NCBI GenBank assembly: GCA_947074345.1
Contig: CAMTPH010000016.1
Location: 1-41,277 of the forward strand
Length of the DNA stretch: 41,277 bases
DNA from: an uncultured Bacteroides sp.
GTDB lineage: Bacteria > Bacteroidota > Bacteroidia > Bacteroidales > Bacteroidaceae
Direction: 5' to 3'
Shown here piece after piece: positions 17,185-26,400 of this stretch. The notes under the pieces were generated by a model. That model saw nothing but the letters and a program-made list of their open reading frames with translations. It searched no databases and was not told where the DNA came from. Position 1 is the stretch's first letter. Each line of letters opens with the position of its first letter. Made by a program: the position numbers and the translations under genes.

Positions 17185-18663
17185 ATGAAAATCAAAGCAC
17201 AAATAGCAATGGTTATGAATCTCGATAAATGTATCGGATGTCATACTTGTTCTGTAACCTGCAAGAACGTTTGGACCAGTCGCGAAGGAGTAGAGTATGT
17301 GTGGTTTAATAATGTAGAAGCTAAACCCGGCCCAGGTTATCCTATCGATTGGGAGAATCAAGAGAAGTATAAAGGCGGATGGAAAGTAGTTCGTAAAGAT
17401 AAAGTCGATTTAGTGCAAGGGTCTAGATTTAAGATACTGACAGACTTATTTGCCAATCCATATATGCCTTCTATTAAGAATTACTACGAACCATTTACAT
17501 TCAATTTCTCGATTCTTAAGAGTAATGCAAGATATAAAACAGTTCCATCGGCTCGTCCATATTCATTGATAACAGGCGAATTGATGGAGAAGATTGAATA
17601 TGGACCTAACTGGGAAGATGATTTGGGAGGTCCTTTCAAGAATCGCAAGTCAGATCCTAACTTAAAAGATATTGAGCAAAAGGATATGGAGTCGTTCGAA
17701 CGATCTTTCATGTTTTATTTACCACGTATCTGTGAGCATTGCTTGCATCCTGCTTGTTTGCATGCTTGTCCTTCGGGTGCTATCTATAAGCGCGAAAAGG
17801 ATGGAATCGTTTTAATCGATCAAGATAAATGTAGAGGATGGCGCGAGTGTGTAAGTGCTTGTCCATTCAAGAAAACCTATTTCAATTGGCGCAGACAACG
17901 ATCAGAGAAATGTATCTTTTGTTTTCCATTGATTGAAAATGGATTACCAACAACCTGTTCGCACTCTTGTGTAGGTAGAATCCGTTATTTGGGAGTAATG
18001 CTATTTGATGAAGAAAAGATTCAATCGAGTGTTGCTGTATCCAATCCTGCCGATTTGTATGAATCGCAACTTGATATATTCTTAGATCCTAATGATCCTG
18101 CAATATACGAAGAAGCTTTAAAACAAGGCATCAGTTATGAGTATTTAGAAGCAGCCAAGATATCACCGGTATACAAGATGATAAAAGAGTGGAAGATAGC
18201 TTTCCCTTTGCATCCTGAATTCAGAACCTTCCCAATGGTTTGGTACATACCGCCTATGTCGCCTATATTGCAAGAGATGAACAAAATAGAGTCTTCTGAT
18301 ATGTATGTAGTCAATGTAGCAGATATGCGCATACCGATAAAATATATTGCTAATATGCTTACAGCCGGCAGAGAAGACTTAATAATTGAAGCTCTCGAAA
18401 AGCTGATAGCACTTCGTAAGCGGAAACGTCAACAGATGGTAGATGGAGTTGATAATCCTGAAGCTCCAAAAGAGCTAGGATTAACTCAAGAACAATACGA
18501 AGAAATGTATCGCTATCTAGCAATAGCAAACTACGAAGATCGATATGTAGTGCCTACAGCAGCCTATAAGTGTGATAAAGACTTATTTGAATTGCGTTCA
18601 GAAGGCGGATATGAATATCCTGAAGGTACCAATAATGATTGGAATGTCTTTGGTGGATTATAA
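17185..18663 (+). CDS. narH: Respiratory nitrate reductase beta subunit
   Basis: 492 residues. The iron-sulfur electron-transfer subunit linking the NarI haems to NarG. The first cluster motif has Cys16, Cys19, Cys22 and Cys26 (CIGCHTCSVTCKNVWTSREG); others are CEHCLHPACLHACPSGAIY, CRGWRECVSACP, where Trp replaces the second Cys and so makes a [3Fe-4S] cluster as in E. coli NarH, and CIFC with CSHSC. So three [4Fe-4S] and one [3Fe-4S] are expected. The C-terminal part is about 20 residues shorter than in E. coli, ending just after the NYEDRYVVPTA block. It lies 4 bp after narG and 30 bp before narJ. Confidence 0.98.
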   Translation: MKIKAQIAMVMNLDKCIGCHTCSVTCKNVWTSREGVEYVWFNNVEAKPGPGYPIDWENQEKYKGGWKVVRKDKVDLVQGSRFKILTDLFANPYMPSIKNYYEPFTFNFSILKSNARYKTVPSARPYSLITGELMEKIEYGPNWEDDLGGPFKNRKSDPNLKDIEQKDMESFERSFMFYLPRICEHCLHPACLHACPSGAIYKREKDGIVLIDQDKCRGWRECVSACPFKKTYFNWRRQRSEKCIFCFPLIENGLPTTCSHSCVGRIRYLGVMLFDEEKIQSSVAVSNPADLYESQLDIFLDPNDPAIYEEALKQGISYEYLEAAKISPVYKMIKEWKIAFPLHPEFRTFPMVWYIPPMSPILQEMNKIESSDMYVVNVADMRIPIKYIANMLTAGREDLIIEALEKLIALRKRKRQQMVDGVDNPEAPKELGLTQEQYEEMYRYLAIANYEDRYVVPTAAYKCDKDLFELRSEGGYEYPEGTNNDWNVFGGL

Positions 18664-18693
18664 TTAAACTTAATAAACAAATACTTCAATATT

Positions 18694-19224
18694 ATGCAGA
18701 AAACTTATAAGATTCTATCGGTGTTACTTGAATATCCTCAAAAAGAAGTCTATGACATGATTCCTTTTTTAGACAATGATGTTTGTTGCGATCATTATCT
18801 AAAAGAAGAAGAGTTAGAAGAGTTAAATCTATTTCTATCAGAATGCGAGAACTTAACTTTAGAGGAGTGGCAAATGTATTATGTTGAAATCTTTGACATG
18901 TCAAAAAGACTCAATCTTTATATATTTGATCATATATTGGGCGATTCGCGCCAACGAGGACAAGCGATGGTTAATCTTTTGGAGATGTATAGTAAAGATG
19001 GATTTGAGCTTGCAACAAATGAGCTTCCCGACTTCTTGCCGGTGTTTTTAGAGTATTTATCTTTTCAGACAGATGAAGATAAAACAATTAAATTATTAAA
19101 CGATATTAAGAAGGTTTTGGATAAACTGTATGATTTGACTAATGAGCAACATGTTTTCTATAAGCATCTGTTTAGAATACTTTGTTCGTTGTCGCAAAGA
19201 AAAGTATCGATAATGGCAACTTAG
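18694..19224 (+). CDS. narJ: Nitrate reductase assembly chaperone
   Basis: 176 residues, all-helical, acidic. It sits in the canonical narGHJI position and has the NarJ/TorD-family features: an N-terminal LSVLLEYPQKEVYDMI, the DMSKRLNLYIFDHILGDSRQ block (NarJ consensus D.....sLyL.eH..gdsr.Rg.AM) and LPDFLPVFLEYLSFQ. The chaperone binds the NarG N-terminus and is needed for molybdenum cofactor insertion and membrane attachment. It is shorter than the E. coli protein (about 236 aa), lacking the variable C-terminal tail. The narI start is 11 bp beyond its stop. Confidence 0.92.
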   Translation: MQKTYKILSVLLEYPQKEVYDMIPFLDNDVCCDHYLKEEELEELNLFLSECENLTLEEWQMYYVEIFDMSKRLNLYIFDHILGDSRQRGQAMVNLLEMYSKDGFELATNELPDFLPVFLEYLSFQTDEDKTIKLLNDIKKVLDKLYDLTNEQHVFYKHLFRILCSLSQRKVSIMAT

Positions 19225-19235
19225 ATATTTATGTT

Positions 19236-19928
19236 ATGGAATATGTAAATAGTTTATTTTTGGGTTATTTACCTTATATAGCTGTCACTGCATTCTTTAT
19301 AGGGGTGATTTATCATTGTTTTGTTTCTTGCAAAACGGTACGAGCTACATCAACTATGTTTTTAGATAAAGATTGGCTGATTAAATTGGGAAGTCCAATG
19401 TTTCATTTTGGTATCATTTTAGTTTTCTTTGGCCATGTCTTTGGTTTATTTACTCCACCTTTTATTATTGAGTGGTTTATGCCTCTTGAAGTGAAACGTA
19501 TGTTGGCAATAGCAATAGGTTTGTGTGCAGGCTTTTTTGCATTTATAGGTTTGTCGATGCTTGCCATCCGTAAATTTGTCTCAAACAGAGTACATAAAAC
19601 CAGTTCGTTTCAAGATTATTTCATTGTATTTCTTATCTTAGTACAAATTACTTTAGGATTATTGAGTACATATACAACTACAAAAGGTACTCTTGATGAG
19701 TATTTAGCTTTCGATTATTGGGTACAAGGAATAGTTTGGTTCGAACCCAATGTATGGAAGTATATAGTTGAGGCTGATGTAATCTATAAATTGCATATAG
19801 TTAATGGCTTTTTCATTTTTATGATTTTCCCATATACTAAACTAATGCATATGATTAAAGCTCCTTTCTTGTACATGATTCGTCCTAATCAAACATACAA
19901 GTCAGAATCAATTAGTGGTAAATTATGA
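19236..19928 (+). CDS. narI: Respiratory nitrate reductase gamma subunit (cytochrome b)
   Basis: I place the start at the ATG at 19236 (MEYVNSLFLGYLPYIAVTAF), giving 230 residues; a longer reading from a TTG at 19182 would overlap narJ and add a non-membrane extension. Five transmembrane helices are expected. The four haem b ligands are His57 and His67 (MFHFGIILVFFGHVFG) and His187 and His205 (YKLHIVNGFFIFMIFPYTKLMH), almost the same numbers as E. coli. It anchors NarGH to the inner membrane, oxidises quinol on the periplasmic side and passes electrons inward. Its TGA overlaps the ATG of the next gene (ATGA). Confidence 0.96.
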   Translation: MEYVNSLFLGYLPYIAVTAFFIGVIYHCFVSCKTVRATSTMFLDKDWLIKLGSPMFHFGIILVFFGHVFGLFTPPFIIEWFMPLEVKRMLAIAIGLCAGFFAFIGLSMLAIRKFVSNRVHKTSSFQDYFIVFLILVQITLGLLSTYTTTKGTLDEYLAFDYWVQGIVWFEPNVWKYIVEADVIYKLHIVNGFFIFMIFPYTKLMHMIKAPFLYMIRPNQTYKSESISGKL

Positions 19929-20407
19929 TTACTATAATAACAGGCAAAAAAGGATCAGGCAAAACTACATTTATAGAACAATGGTACGAACAAGAAAGGG
20001 TGGGAGTAGGATGTATTACTAAAAAAGTATATATATCGGATAAATGGATAGGTTATGATTTGTTGCTTTTGCCAAGTCATCAATCTATACCATTTATTCG
20101 TTTGTTGGCATACAAAGATACGTTGCCTGACAGCAATTTGTTATATTTTAATCGCTTTGCCTTTTCGCAACAAGCATTTCAAAAAGCAGAACAGTTACTC
20201 AAGAATGCTGTCTTGGCCGGCGATGCTCCCATTTGGATTGACGAAATAGGCAATCAAGAACTAGCAGACAATGGCTTTGCCACTGTTTTAAGAGAAGCGA
20301 TAGACAAGGGTGTAGAGTTACGAATTGTATTTCGTCAGCATCGATTCTTCGACTTATTGAAACATTTCAAGATAACCGATTACAAACAAATTAATTGTAA
20401 AACTTAG
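19925..20407 (+). CDS. Small P-loop NTPase of the nitrate operon (THEP1/MobB-like)
   Basis: 160 residues. Walker A is ITGKKGSGKTTF (about 5-16), Walker B is PIWIDEIGNQEL (about 102-113), and GVGCITKKVYISDKWIGYDL recalls the THEP1/DUF2478-type nucleotide phosphatases (variants of ...GfxTxEV...GRxGF..DL and DEIGPMEL). It starts inside the narI stop codon, so it is translationally coupled to the nitrate reductase, and mobA follows 6 bp later. MobB, the usual partner of MobA, is also a small P-loop GTPase, so this protein may fill a MobB-like role in cofactor maturation. I do not claim it is MobB; the Walker B context is closer to THEP1. Confidence 0.75.
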   Translation: MITIITGKKGSGKTTFIEQWYEQERVGVGCITKKVYISDKWIGYDLLLLPSHQSIPFIRLLAYKDTLPDSNLLYFNRFAFSQQAFQKAEQLLKNAVLAGDAPIWIDEIGNQELADNGFATVLREAIDKGVELRIVFRQHRFFDLLKHFKITDYKQINCKT

Positions 20408-20413
20408 TGCTTT

Positions 20414-20974
20414 ATGATTGCTAAAAATCAAATAACAGGCGTGGTTCTTGCTGGTGGCAAGAGTTCTCGTTTTGGTAGCGACAAAGCACTTTTTGTATAC
20501 AATGGTACTACCTTGTTAGAGCATTCTATTCAGTTGCTTACTCCTTTTTGCGAACAAGTCTATATCAGTGGTCAGTGCCAATCTTATCGGTGTTTCAATA
20601 TGCCGTGCATCCCCGATATAATTACAGATATAGGTCCATTAGGTGGTATCTATTCTGCAATGTTGACTATTAATACGCCTTATTATTTATTTGTTAGTTG
20701 CGATATGCCATTTATGACTTCTCAATGTATTCAACGACTTCTCACCATCGACAACCATGTACAAATGACATATTGGTTAGAAGATAACCATAATATGCAG
20801 CTATTCCCATTATTAATATCACGCTCCATGTTGGGTTTAATAAAAGAGCAAATCAATTTTCGTTCATATCGTATTCGCACTTTGTTAGATAAATCTATAC
20901 ATACCTCTTTTGACATTCTCCCAAAAGACCAAACGTGTTTTACAAATATCAATTATTTGTCAGATATCATTTGA
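20414..20974 (+). CDS. mobA: Molybdenum cofactor guanylyltransferase
   Basis: 186 residues, a normal MobA length. It attaches GMP from GTP to Mo-molybdopterin to make the guanine dinucleotide cofactor required by NarG. The nucleotide-binding loop VVLAGGKSSRFGSDKAL (about 10-26), DIITDIGPLGGIYSAM and the metal-binding LFVSCDMPFM (Asp about 97) are intact. Cytoplasmic. The gene is directly behind the P-loop NTPase and in the same operon as narGHJI, so cofactor completion is produced with the apoenzyme. The early steps (moaA, moaC, moeA and others) must be elsewhere. Confidence 0.93.
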   Translation: MIAKNQITGVVLAGGKSSRFGSDKALFVYNGTTLLEHSIQLLTPFCEQVYISGQCQSYRCFNMPCIPDIITDIGPLGGIYSAMLTINTPYYLFVSCDMPFMTSQCIQRLLTIDNHVQMTYWLEDNHNMQLFPLLISRSMLGLIKEQINFRSYRIRTLLDKSIHTSFDILPKDQTCFTNINYLSDII

Positions 20975-21089
20975 TAAATCATTGTTGGCAATGCTCAAAA
21001 GTGTGCATTAGCTGAACCAATTATATCGGTCATTGTTTCTAATTAATACAGAGCTTTTTAACTGTTGTATTACTTATTAACATATTGAA

Positions 21090-22373
21090 ATGATGAAGAA
21101 ATTGGATGATAAACCTACGGTGTTAGTCCTTGGATGCAACTTTGCCGGACTTACCGCTGCTCGCTATATACGCGAAGAGTGTAAAGACAACGTGAATATT
21201 GTTGTGATGGATAAAAAAGATTATATCAATTTTATTCCAAACATTCCAATTGAAGTTTTTAGCAATCACAATCCGGCAGATAATCTATTGTTCCCTTTTA
21301 AGAAGTTTCTAGAATCAGAAAACACACACTTCTTTATGGCCGAAGTACTTGATATTGATGCCGACAATAAACAAGTTATTTATAAACCTAACGAACGTGC
21401 AGGTGCTGCTTCACAGAAGATAAGTTACGACTATCTTGTAGTAGCGCTAGGCTGTAGATTGGCTTATGATGAGATAGATGGATTTGCTGAGTTTGGATAT
21501 ACTTTTTCTGATACCTACAATGGTGAGAAAGTTCGCCGATTCTTGAATGAAGGATACAAAGGCGGTCCAATAGCAATTGGTTCGCAACGATTCAAACAAG
21601 GTACAAGTGATAAACTTCCTAAGTTGCCGTCGGCGCTAGCTGCTTGCGAAGGACCTCCAATTGAATTGGCTTTTTCGATGGCCGATTGGCTTAAGAATAA
21701 GAAGCTAGGCGACGCACATAAGATAACCCTCTTTACTCCAGGCGAAGTAATAGCCGAAGATGCCGGTAAAACAATTCTAGGTAAGTTGTTGCCAATGGCA
21801 CAAGAGATGGGCTATGGTTATGTAGCCAATACCGGTGGAATTAAACAAATCTATAAAGATGGTATTGAGTTCTTAAATGGTACAAGTCTCGATGCTGAAA
21901 TGAAGATTGTATTTCCTAACTGGGAGCCTCATGCATTTATGAAAGGGAAACCTTTTACCGACTCAGAAGGTTTTGTTATCACCGACTTATTTATGCATAA
22001 CCCAGATTATCCCGAAATCTTTGCTGTAGGTGATGCTGCATCTGTTACAGTTCCAAAGCTAGGTGCATTGGGACATGCCGAAGCTATCGTAGTTTCTAAG
22101 ATGTTAGGCCGTTTAACTAATCCTAAGATGGCTAATGCTACTATCGAACCATTATCGCCAATGGTAGTTTGTTTTGGTGATATGGGTAGTCATAAAGGAT
22201 TTTATATGCACACCAATGAATGGTGGGGAGGCAATATCAGCGTGATGCAAATGGGACGTATGCCTTACATTATGAAGATTAGCTTCAAAAATATGTATCA
22301 TGAACTTGGAGGTAAGATTCCAACATGGGGCATGCCATTGGGAGAAGAATTTAGCGATCATATTCATTTATAA
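21090..22373 (+). CDS. FAD-dependent quinone oxidoreductase (SQR/NDH-2-like)
   Basis: 427 residues. The N-terminal dinucleotide fold VLVLGCNFAGLTAARYI (11-27), the second segment DYLVVALGC and the FAD-end motif EIFAVGDAASVTVPKLGALG mark it as a member of the sulfide:quinone reductase/type II NADH dehydrogenase superfamily. The segment SALAACEGPPIELAFSMADW is in the place of the SQR catalytic-Cys loop (CAGAPQK), and further Cys residues lie at LGC and VVCFGD, so sulfide oxidation is possible but not assured. Hydrophobic C-terminal segments would allow peripheral attachment to the inner membrane. In context it probably feeds quinol to NarI. It begins 115 bp after mobA with no visible terminator. 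Confidence 0.82.
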   Translation: MMKKLDDKPTVLVLGCNFAGLTAARYIREECKDNVNIVVMDKKDYINFIPNIPIEVFSNHNPADNLLFPFKKFLESENTHFFMAEVLDIDADNKQVIYKPNERAGAASQKISYDYLVVALGCRLAYDEIDGFAEFGYTFSDTYNGEKVRRFLNEGYKGGPIAIGSQRFKQGTSDKLPKLPSALAACEGPPIELAFSMADWLKNKKLGDAHKITLFTPGEVIAEDAGKTILGKLLPMAQEMGYGYVANTGGIKQIYKDGIEFLNGTSLDAEMKIVFPNWEPHAFMKGKPFTDSEGFVITDLFMHNPDYPEIFAVGDAASVTVPKLGALGHAEAIVVSKMLGRLTNPKMANATIEPLSPMVVCFGDMGSHKGFYMHTNEWWGGNISVMQMGRMPYIMKISFKNMYHELGGKIPTWGMPLGEEFSDHIHL

Positions 22374-22385
22374 TATATATAAGTT

Positions 22386-22985
22386 ATGGATGCGAATGAC
22401 AATAATAAACCCGTAAAAGGTTTTTGGAAATCTCAATTTGATGTTGAGCCCAAGAAAGACATATTGGCGTTTGTCGGAATCATTGTAGCACTTGGTTTTA
22501 TAGCATTCTATCAATCTTTCTTCCTATCAGACGTAGAGAATATATTTGTTATTGGGTCAATGGGAGCCACTAGTACGCTGATATTTGCCGCATATGAAAG
22601 TCCACTAGTTCAACCACGCAACCTATTTGGAGGCCATATTATTTCAGCATTTGTAGGCGTAACTGTTTATAAAATATTTCCCGATGCCATCTATTTGTCT
22701 GCTCCATTGGCTGCTTCTTTTGCAATTATATTGATGAAGTTAACTAGAACGACACATCCGCCCGGAGGTGCTATTGCATTGATTGCGGTGGGTGGTACCG
22801 AAAAAATAGCCCATCTGGGTTATTGGTATATTCTATCACCCGTTTTGACCGGAGCAATTATTTTATTCCTTGTGGCTATTGTAGTAGATAACCTCAATCG
22901 AGATAAGCAATATCCTGTCAATAGTAAGTTGATTCAGTCGTGGAGGGAAAAGCTTGGAATAACCAAAGAAATATCTAAAACATAG
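22386..22985 (+). CDS. HPP-family integral membrane protein, probable nitrite transporter
   Basis: 199 residues with four to five transmembrane helices. It contains the family-naming HPP motif in RTTHPPGGAIALIAVGG, preceded by FIAFYQSFFL and GSMGATSTLIFAAYESPLVQ, typical of HPP proteins. Plant and cyanobacterial members have been shown to move nitrite across membranes. As the last gene of a nitrate reductase block, 12 bp after the flavoprotein gene, and with no nitrite reductase in the window, nitrite export or exchange is a fitting role. That role is inference; the family assignment is secure. Confidence 0.87.
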   Translation: MDANDNNKPVKGFWKSQFDVEPKKDILAFVGIIVALGFIAFYQSFFLSDVENIFVIGSMGATSTLIFAAYESPLVQPRNLFGGHIISAFVGVTVYKIFPDAIYLSAPLAASFAIILMKLTRTTHPPGGAIALIAVGGTEKIAHLGYWYILSPVLTGAIILFLVAIVVDNLNRDKQYPVNSKLIQSWREKLGITKEISKT

Positions 22986-23022
22986 GTTGATGAATGAATA
23001 CGTGTAGATGATTTTTGTTTGG

Positions 23023-23064
23023 ATGGGTATGTCTGTTTATAGGCATACCCATTGTTTGTTCTTG
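23023..23064 (+). terminator. Terminator of the nitrate block
   Basis: A 9-bp stem ATGGGTATG (23023-23031) with CATACCCAT (23044-23052) and a 12-nt loop, then TGTTTGTTCTTG. It lies 38 bp after the HPP stop and is the first good hairpin after the importer promoter apart from the palindrome upstream of narK. Confidence 0.7.
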
Positions 23065-23147
23065 ATCTATTGAAATATACAATAGTAATAATTAAAAATA
23101 CCATCTATACTTAGTAAATACCATTTGTCTTTACTTATAAGCGGTTT

Positions 23148-23211
23148 GATAACTGTTAACAACTATCCTGATAGATATATACATTTCATCGGATAACTGT
23201 TAACAGTTATC
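23148..23211. repeat. 64-bp double-palindrome element, right copy
   Basis: GATAACTGTTAACAACTATC (23148-23167) and the perfect 20-bp palindrome GATAACTGTTAACAGTTATC (23192-23211), 24 bp apart. Aligned by hand, the left copy (7876-7939) matches better when inverted (53 of 64 bases) than direct (49 of 64), and the inverted alignment also shares the spacer core TATATACATT. In the 427-bp gap 22986-23412 I see only this element and the two flanking terminators. Confidence 0.85.
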
Positions 23212-23317
23212 GTTTGATCTCTATTGATTGACGCTTCAGTGAGTGCACCCATTGTTCAGTATATGAAGTTGCGCATCCTATTTGTTATCTTTTCTATCTT
23301 TAAAAGAAATAGTATGT

Positions 23318-23374
23318 AAAAAAATCCTCCGAATAAATCTATTAGTCAGAGACCTTTAGATTTTATTCGGAGGA
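23318..23374 (-). terminator. Terminator of the protease gene
   Basis: TCCTCCGAATAAATCT (23325-23340) pairs with the segment 23358-23374 with a single-base bulge; the stem is GC-rich at its base. On the minus strand it is followed by a run of T residues (23324-23318). Strong and well placed, 39 bp after the protease stop. Confidence 0.85.
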
Positions 23375-23412
23375 TAAATTATGTATAAGTAAAAGCTTAC
23401 TTAACTAGAGCT

Positions 23413-26400
23413 TTACTTTTTCATGATAGGAACAGTAACTTTAGCACCATCGATAGTTAGTTCAAGATAATAAATACCCGAAACGAAACCGTTCATTCCA
23501 ATGGTATGAACTTCTCTTGGAGCTACTCTTGCCGATTCATCATACATCATTGCACCACTTGCGTTGTACAAACGATATTCTACATCACCTACAACATCTG
23601 TATTGATAGTTACATTAGCATTATCAACAACAGGGTTAGGATAGACTGAAATAGCATTGCTTAGTTCAGCATCATTAATACCTGTACCAGCAACTACATT
23701 TACTTTGAATGTGTTTTTAGTTGCAGCACCTTTGCTATCTGTAGCAGTAACAGTAACTGTCGATTCGCCTACTGTGCGTCCTACAAAGATTACGCTTTCT
23801 TGTGATGTATAAGCATCTACTATACCCGTATTAGAAAGAGATAAAGCATAAGTCATATCATCGCCATCTGGATCAGTAAATAGATTAGCATACTCGATAA
23901 TGTCGCTTGTAGCTTTCACTCCTAGCTCGATATCGCTTTGAGTATGAGCGTTAGGTGCACGATTTACATATTGTACATAGTACACAACTTCTTTTGTAGC
24001 CATGTTACCGCTAGCATCTTTAGTAGAAATAGTAAATGATTGTTTGCCGGCTGTGCCATAATCAGGAGTGATTGCAACAATAGCAACCGCTTTCGCTTGA
24101 GTAGCTTCTTCATTTACGTTTACTTTAGCTGTGTTATCCTCAGTAATTTCTGTAGTAACATCAGCATCACCATTTATGCTTTCAATAACAACAGGAATGT
24201 CTTGAGAAGCTACAGAAACAATGAATGATTCAACTTCTAAATCTTCTAGGTCGATAGAGATAAGAGTTTTTTCACCCTCTTTAGCATAAATCAATCCCGA
24301 AGGAGTAGTAATGACAGGAGCAATGTTCTTATCCAAATAAATAGGATAATTTACAAAAGGAGTCATTAAGTCATTGCTCTTCACGATAACCACCGATTTG
24401 TTTGATTTATCATGACGAGCTGCTGCAGCATTAACACCCACTTTTACTGTTTTGCTTTCGCCAACATTTATTACACCACTTGTTTCATCTGTCAATAACT
24501 TGATCCATGGAGTACCTTCTTCCATTTCGATACAAGTAGTGATATATCCAAGTGAACCATAACTCGTTTCAAGGTTAGATGCAATATCAATCCATCCATC
24601 ACCATCAAACCAACCCATATAGCGATTAGCAACAACTACATCTTCTTTCTTAACTAAACCGGCAGGATATTCATATCCAACAGGATAGATAATGTTTACA
24701 TAGAAGTTTTCATTTGGATTTAGATATACAGGTTTGTCTAGCTCAATTAAACGGAACTCACCATTGTAAACGCCTTGGCCACCAACCTCTTCGCTTTCAA
24801 TGAATAGTTTACCAGTTCCAATAACTTCGCCGTTTGCAATATTATTTCCTTGAATAACTTCTACTTTTACTTCTACATTCTTTAAGTTTCCTATAGAACC
24901 TAAGAAGTAAACGCTATGTAAGTTAAAGCCTTCTGCTGGAGCAGTAAAGAGAGTTGCAGCTTGATATTCAGAGTATTTGTTGTTAGCTCCAAACATGAAT
25001 AATGCAAAATCATCTGCTTTGATAGGATGATATAACGAGTTTCTGAAATCTAAACCAATAGGTTCATCAATATTGATACTTCTCGAAACACTAGTTGGTT
25101 GCAAACTAGAGCTTAATGCTTTAATTTTTGCTTCAGGTAAAACAACCTTCTCGATAGAGGCAGGAGAGATACTACCGTTATAATCATCATCTTCAGCTGG
25201 AGTAAATCCTGTGCCACTAGCATCGAGTTGCAATGAATAGCTTAGTTTGTATTGACCTACACTGTTTATTGTAAATTCGCTTTCGCCAACATAATTATTG
25301 GCAACATTCGAGAAGCGAATTTCTTCTTTATCGAAACCAATAGCAGGCATGTCAGTTACAGTTATTTTTAATGGGATAATAATGGTAGATACATCAAGAC
25401 CTTCTACTGTAAATTTCATCGCTACATTTATTTCCATTGGCATGTAATAAGCCATCAACATGATTTTAAAGTCAAGTGGATCTTTGCCAATAGTAATTTT
25501 AGTGCCTTCAAAGTAATTACCAAATCCTACTGTGGTAGTGCCAAACCAGTCATCGTAGTGTTCACCATAATACCATAATTGACCATATGTCATCGACCAG
25601 TCGGTGAATCCTTCAATTTCTATATTAGTAATAGTGTAGTTGGCAGTACCTTCATTCGCGAATCTGAATGGTATTTCATAAACACCCATGCTACCATTGG
25701 TGCTTCCCATAACAAGTTCCTCTGAAATTTCTGTTGGATAAACAGGTTTAGCCTCTCCTGTAATTGTTAGATTAACAGGAATCTCTACAAGAGGATTTGT
25801 TGGGATATTGGTTTGAACTTGTACAGCTGTTTCATAAGTTCCAGCCATCTTATCAGCTAAGATTTCTAGTTCTAAAGATTTAGTTGTATTAGGTTCTATT
25901 TGCTCTTTCTTAACAGGATAGAATTCTACAGATTGATTCATCACTACACAACTTTCAGATAAGTCAATACCTTCGGTTGCATCTTGATTTTGAATACCGC
26001 TTACACCAAACATATTATTAAAGTACGAATTCTCATTCAATAATTTATATTGGAATTTGATTTTACCGCTCTTATATAAGATTGCTTGGAAGCACAAACC
26101 ATAATTCATTGTATTGCCATACTCCATGAATGAAACAACTGCACGTTCTTCATTGGCATGATAATAAATACCTGCAGTAGGATTATCATCCATAAAGTGA
26201 TAAGCCCAAAGAGGAGCAATGAAGTTTGAATATAATGTCATGTTACTTGGAATCTCAAGAGGAGGATTAGGAAGCTCTTTCATATCTTCTACATGAGAGA
26301 ACGAAATAAATCCTACGCCATAAAGATACATTTTAGAGTATTTCTTACCATAGAACATGAATTCGAATGGTAGATCTACTTCTAAGAAGTCATTGTCATA

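Noticed and set aside
19182..19235. N-terminal extension of NarI from a TTG
   Set aside because: It overlaps narJ, adds a polar segment before the first membrane helix, and the ATG at 19236 gives haem ligand positions like E. coli NarI.
7876..23211. CRISPR array
   Set aside because: Only two arm pairs at distant sites; no regular repeat-spacer series and no cas genes anywhere in the window.
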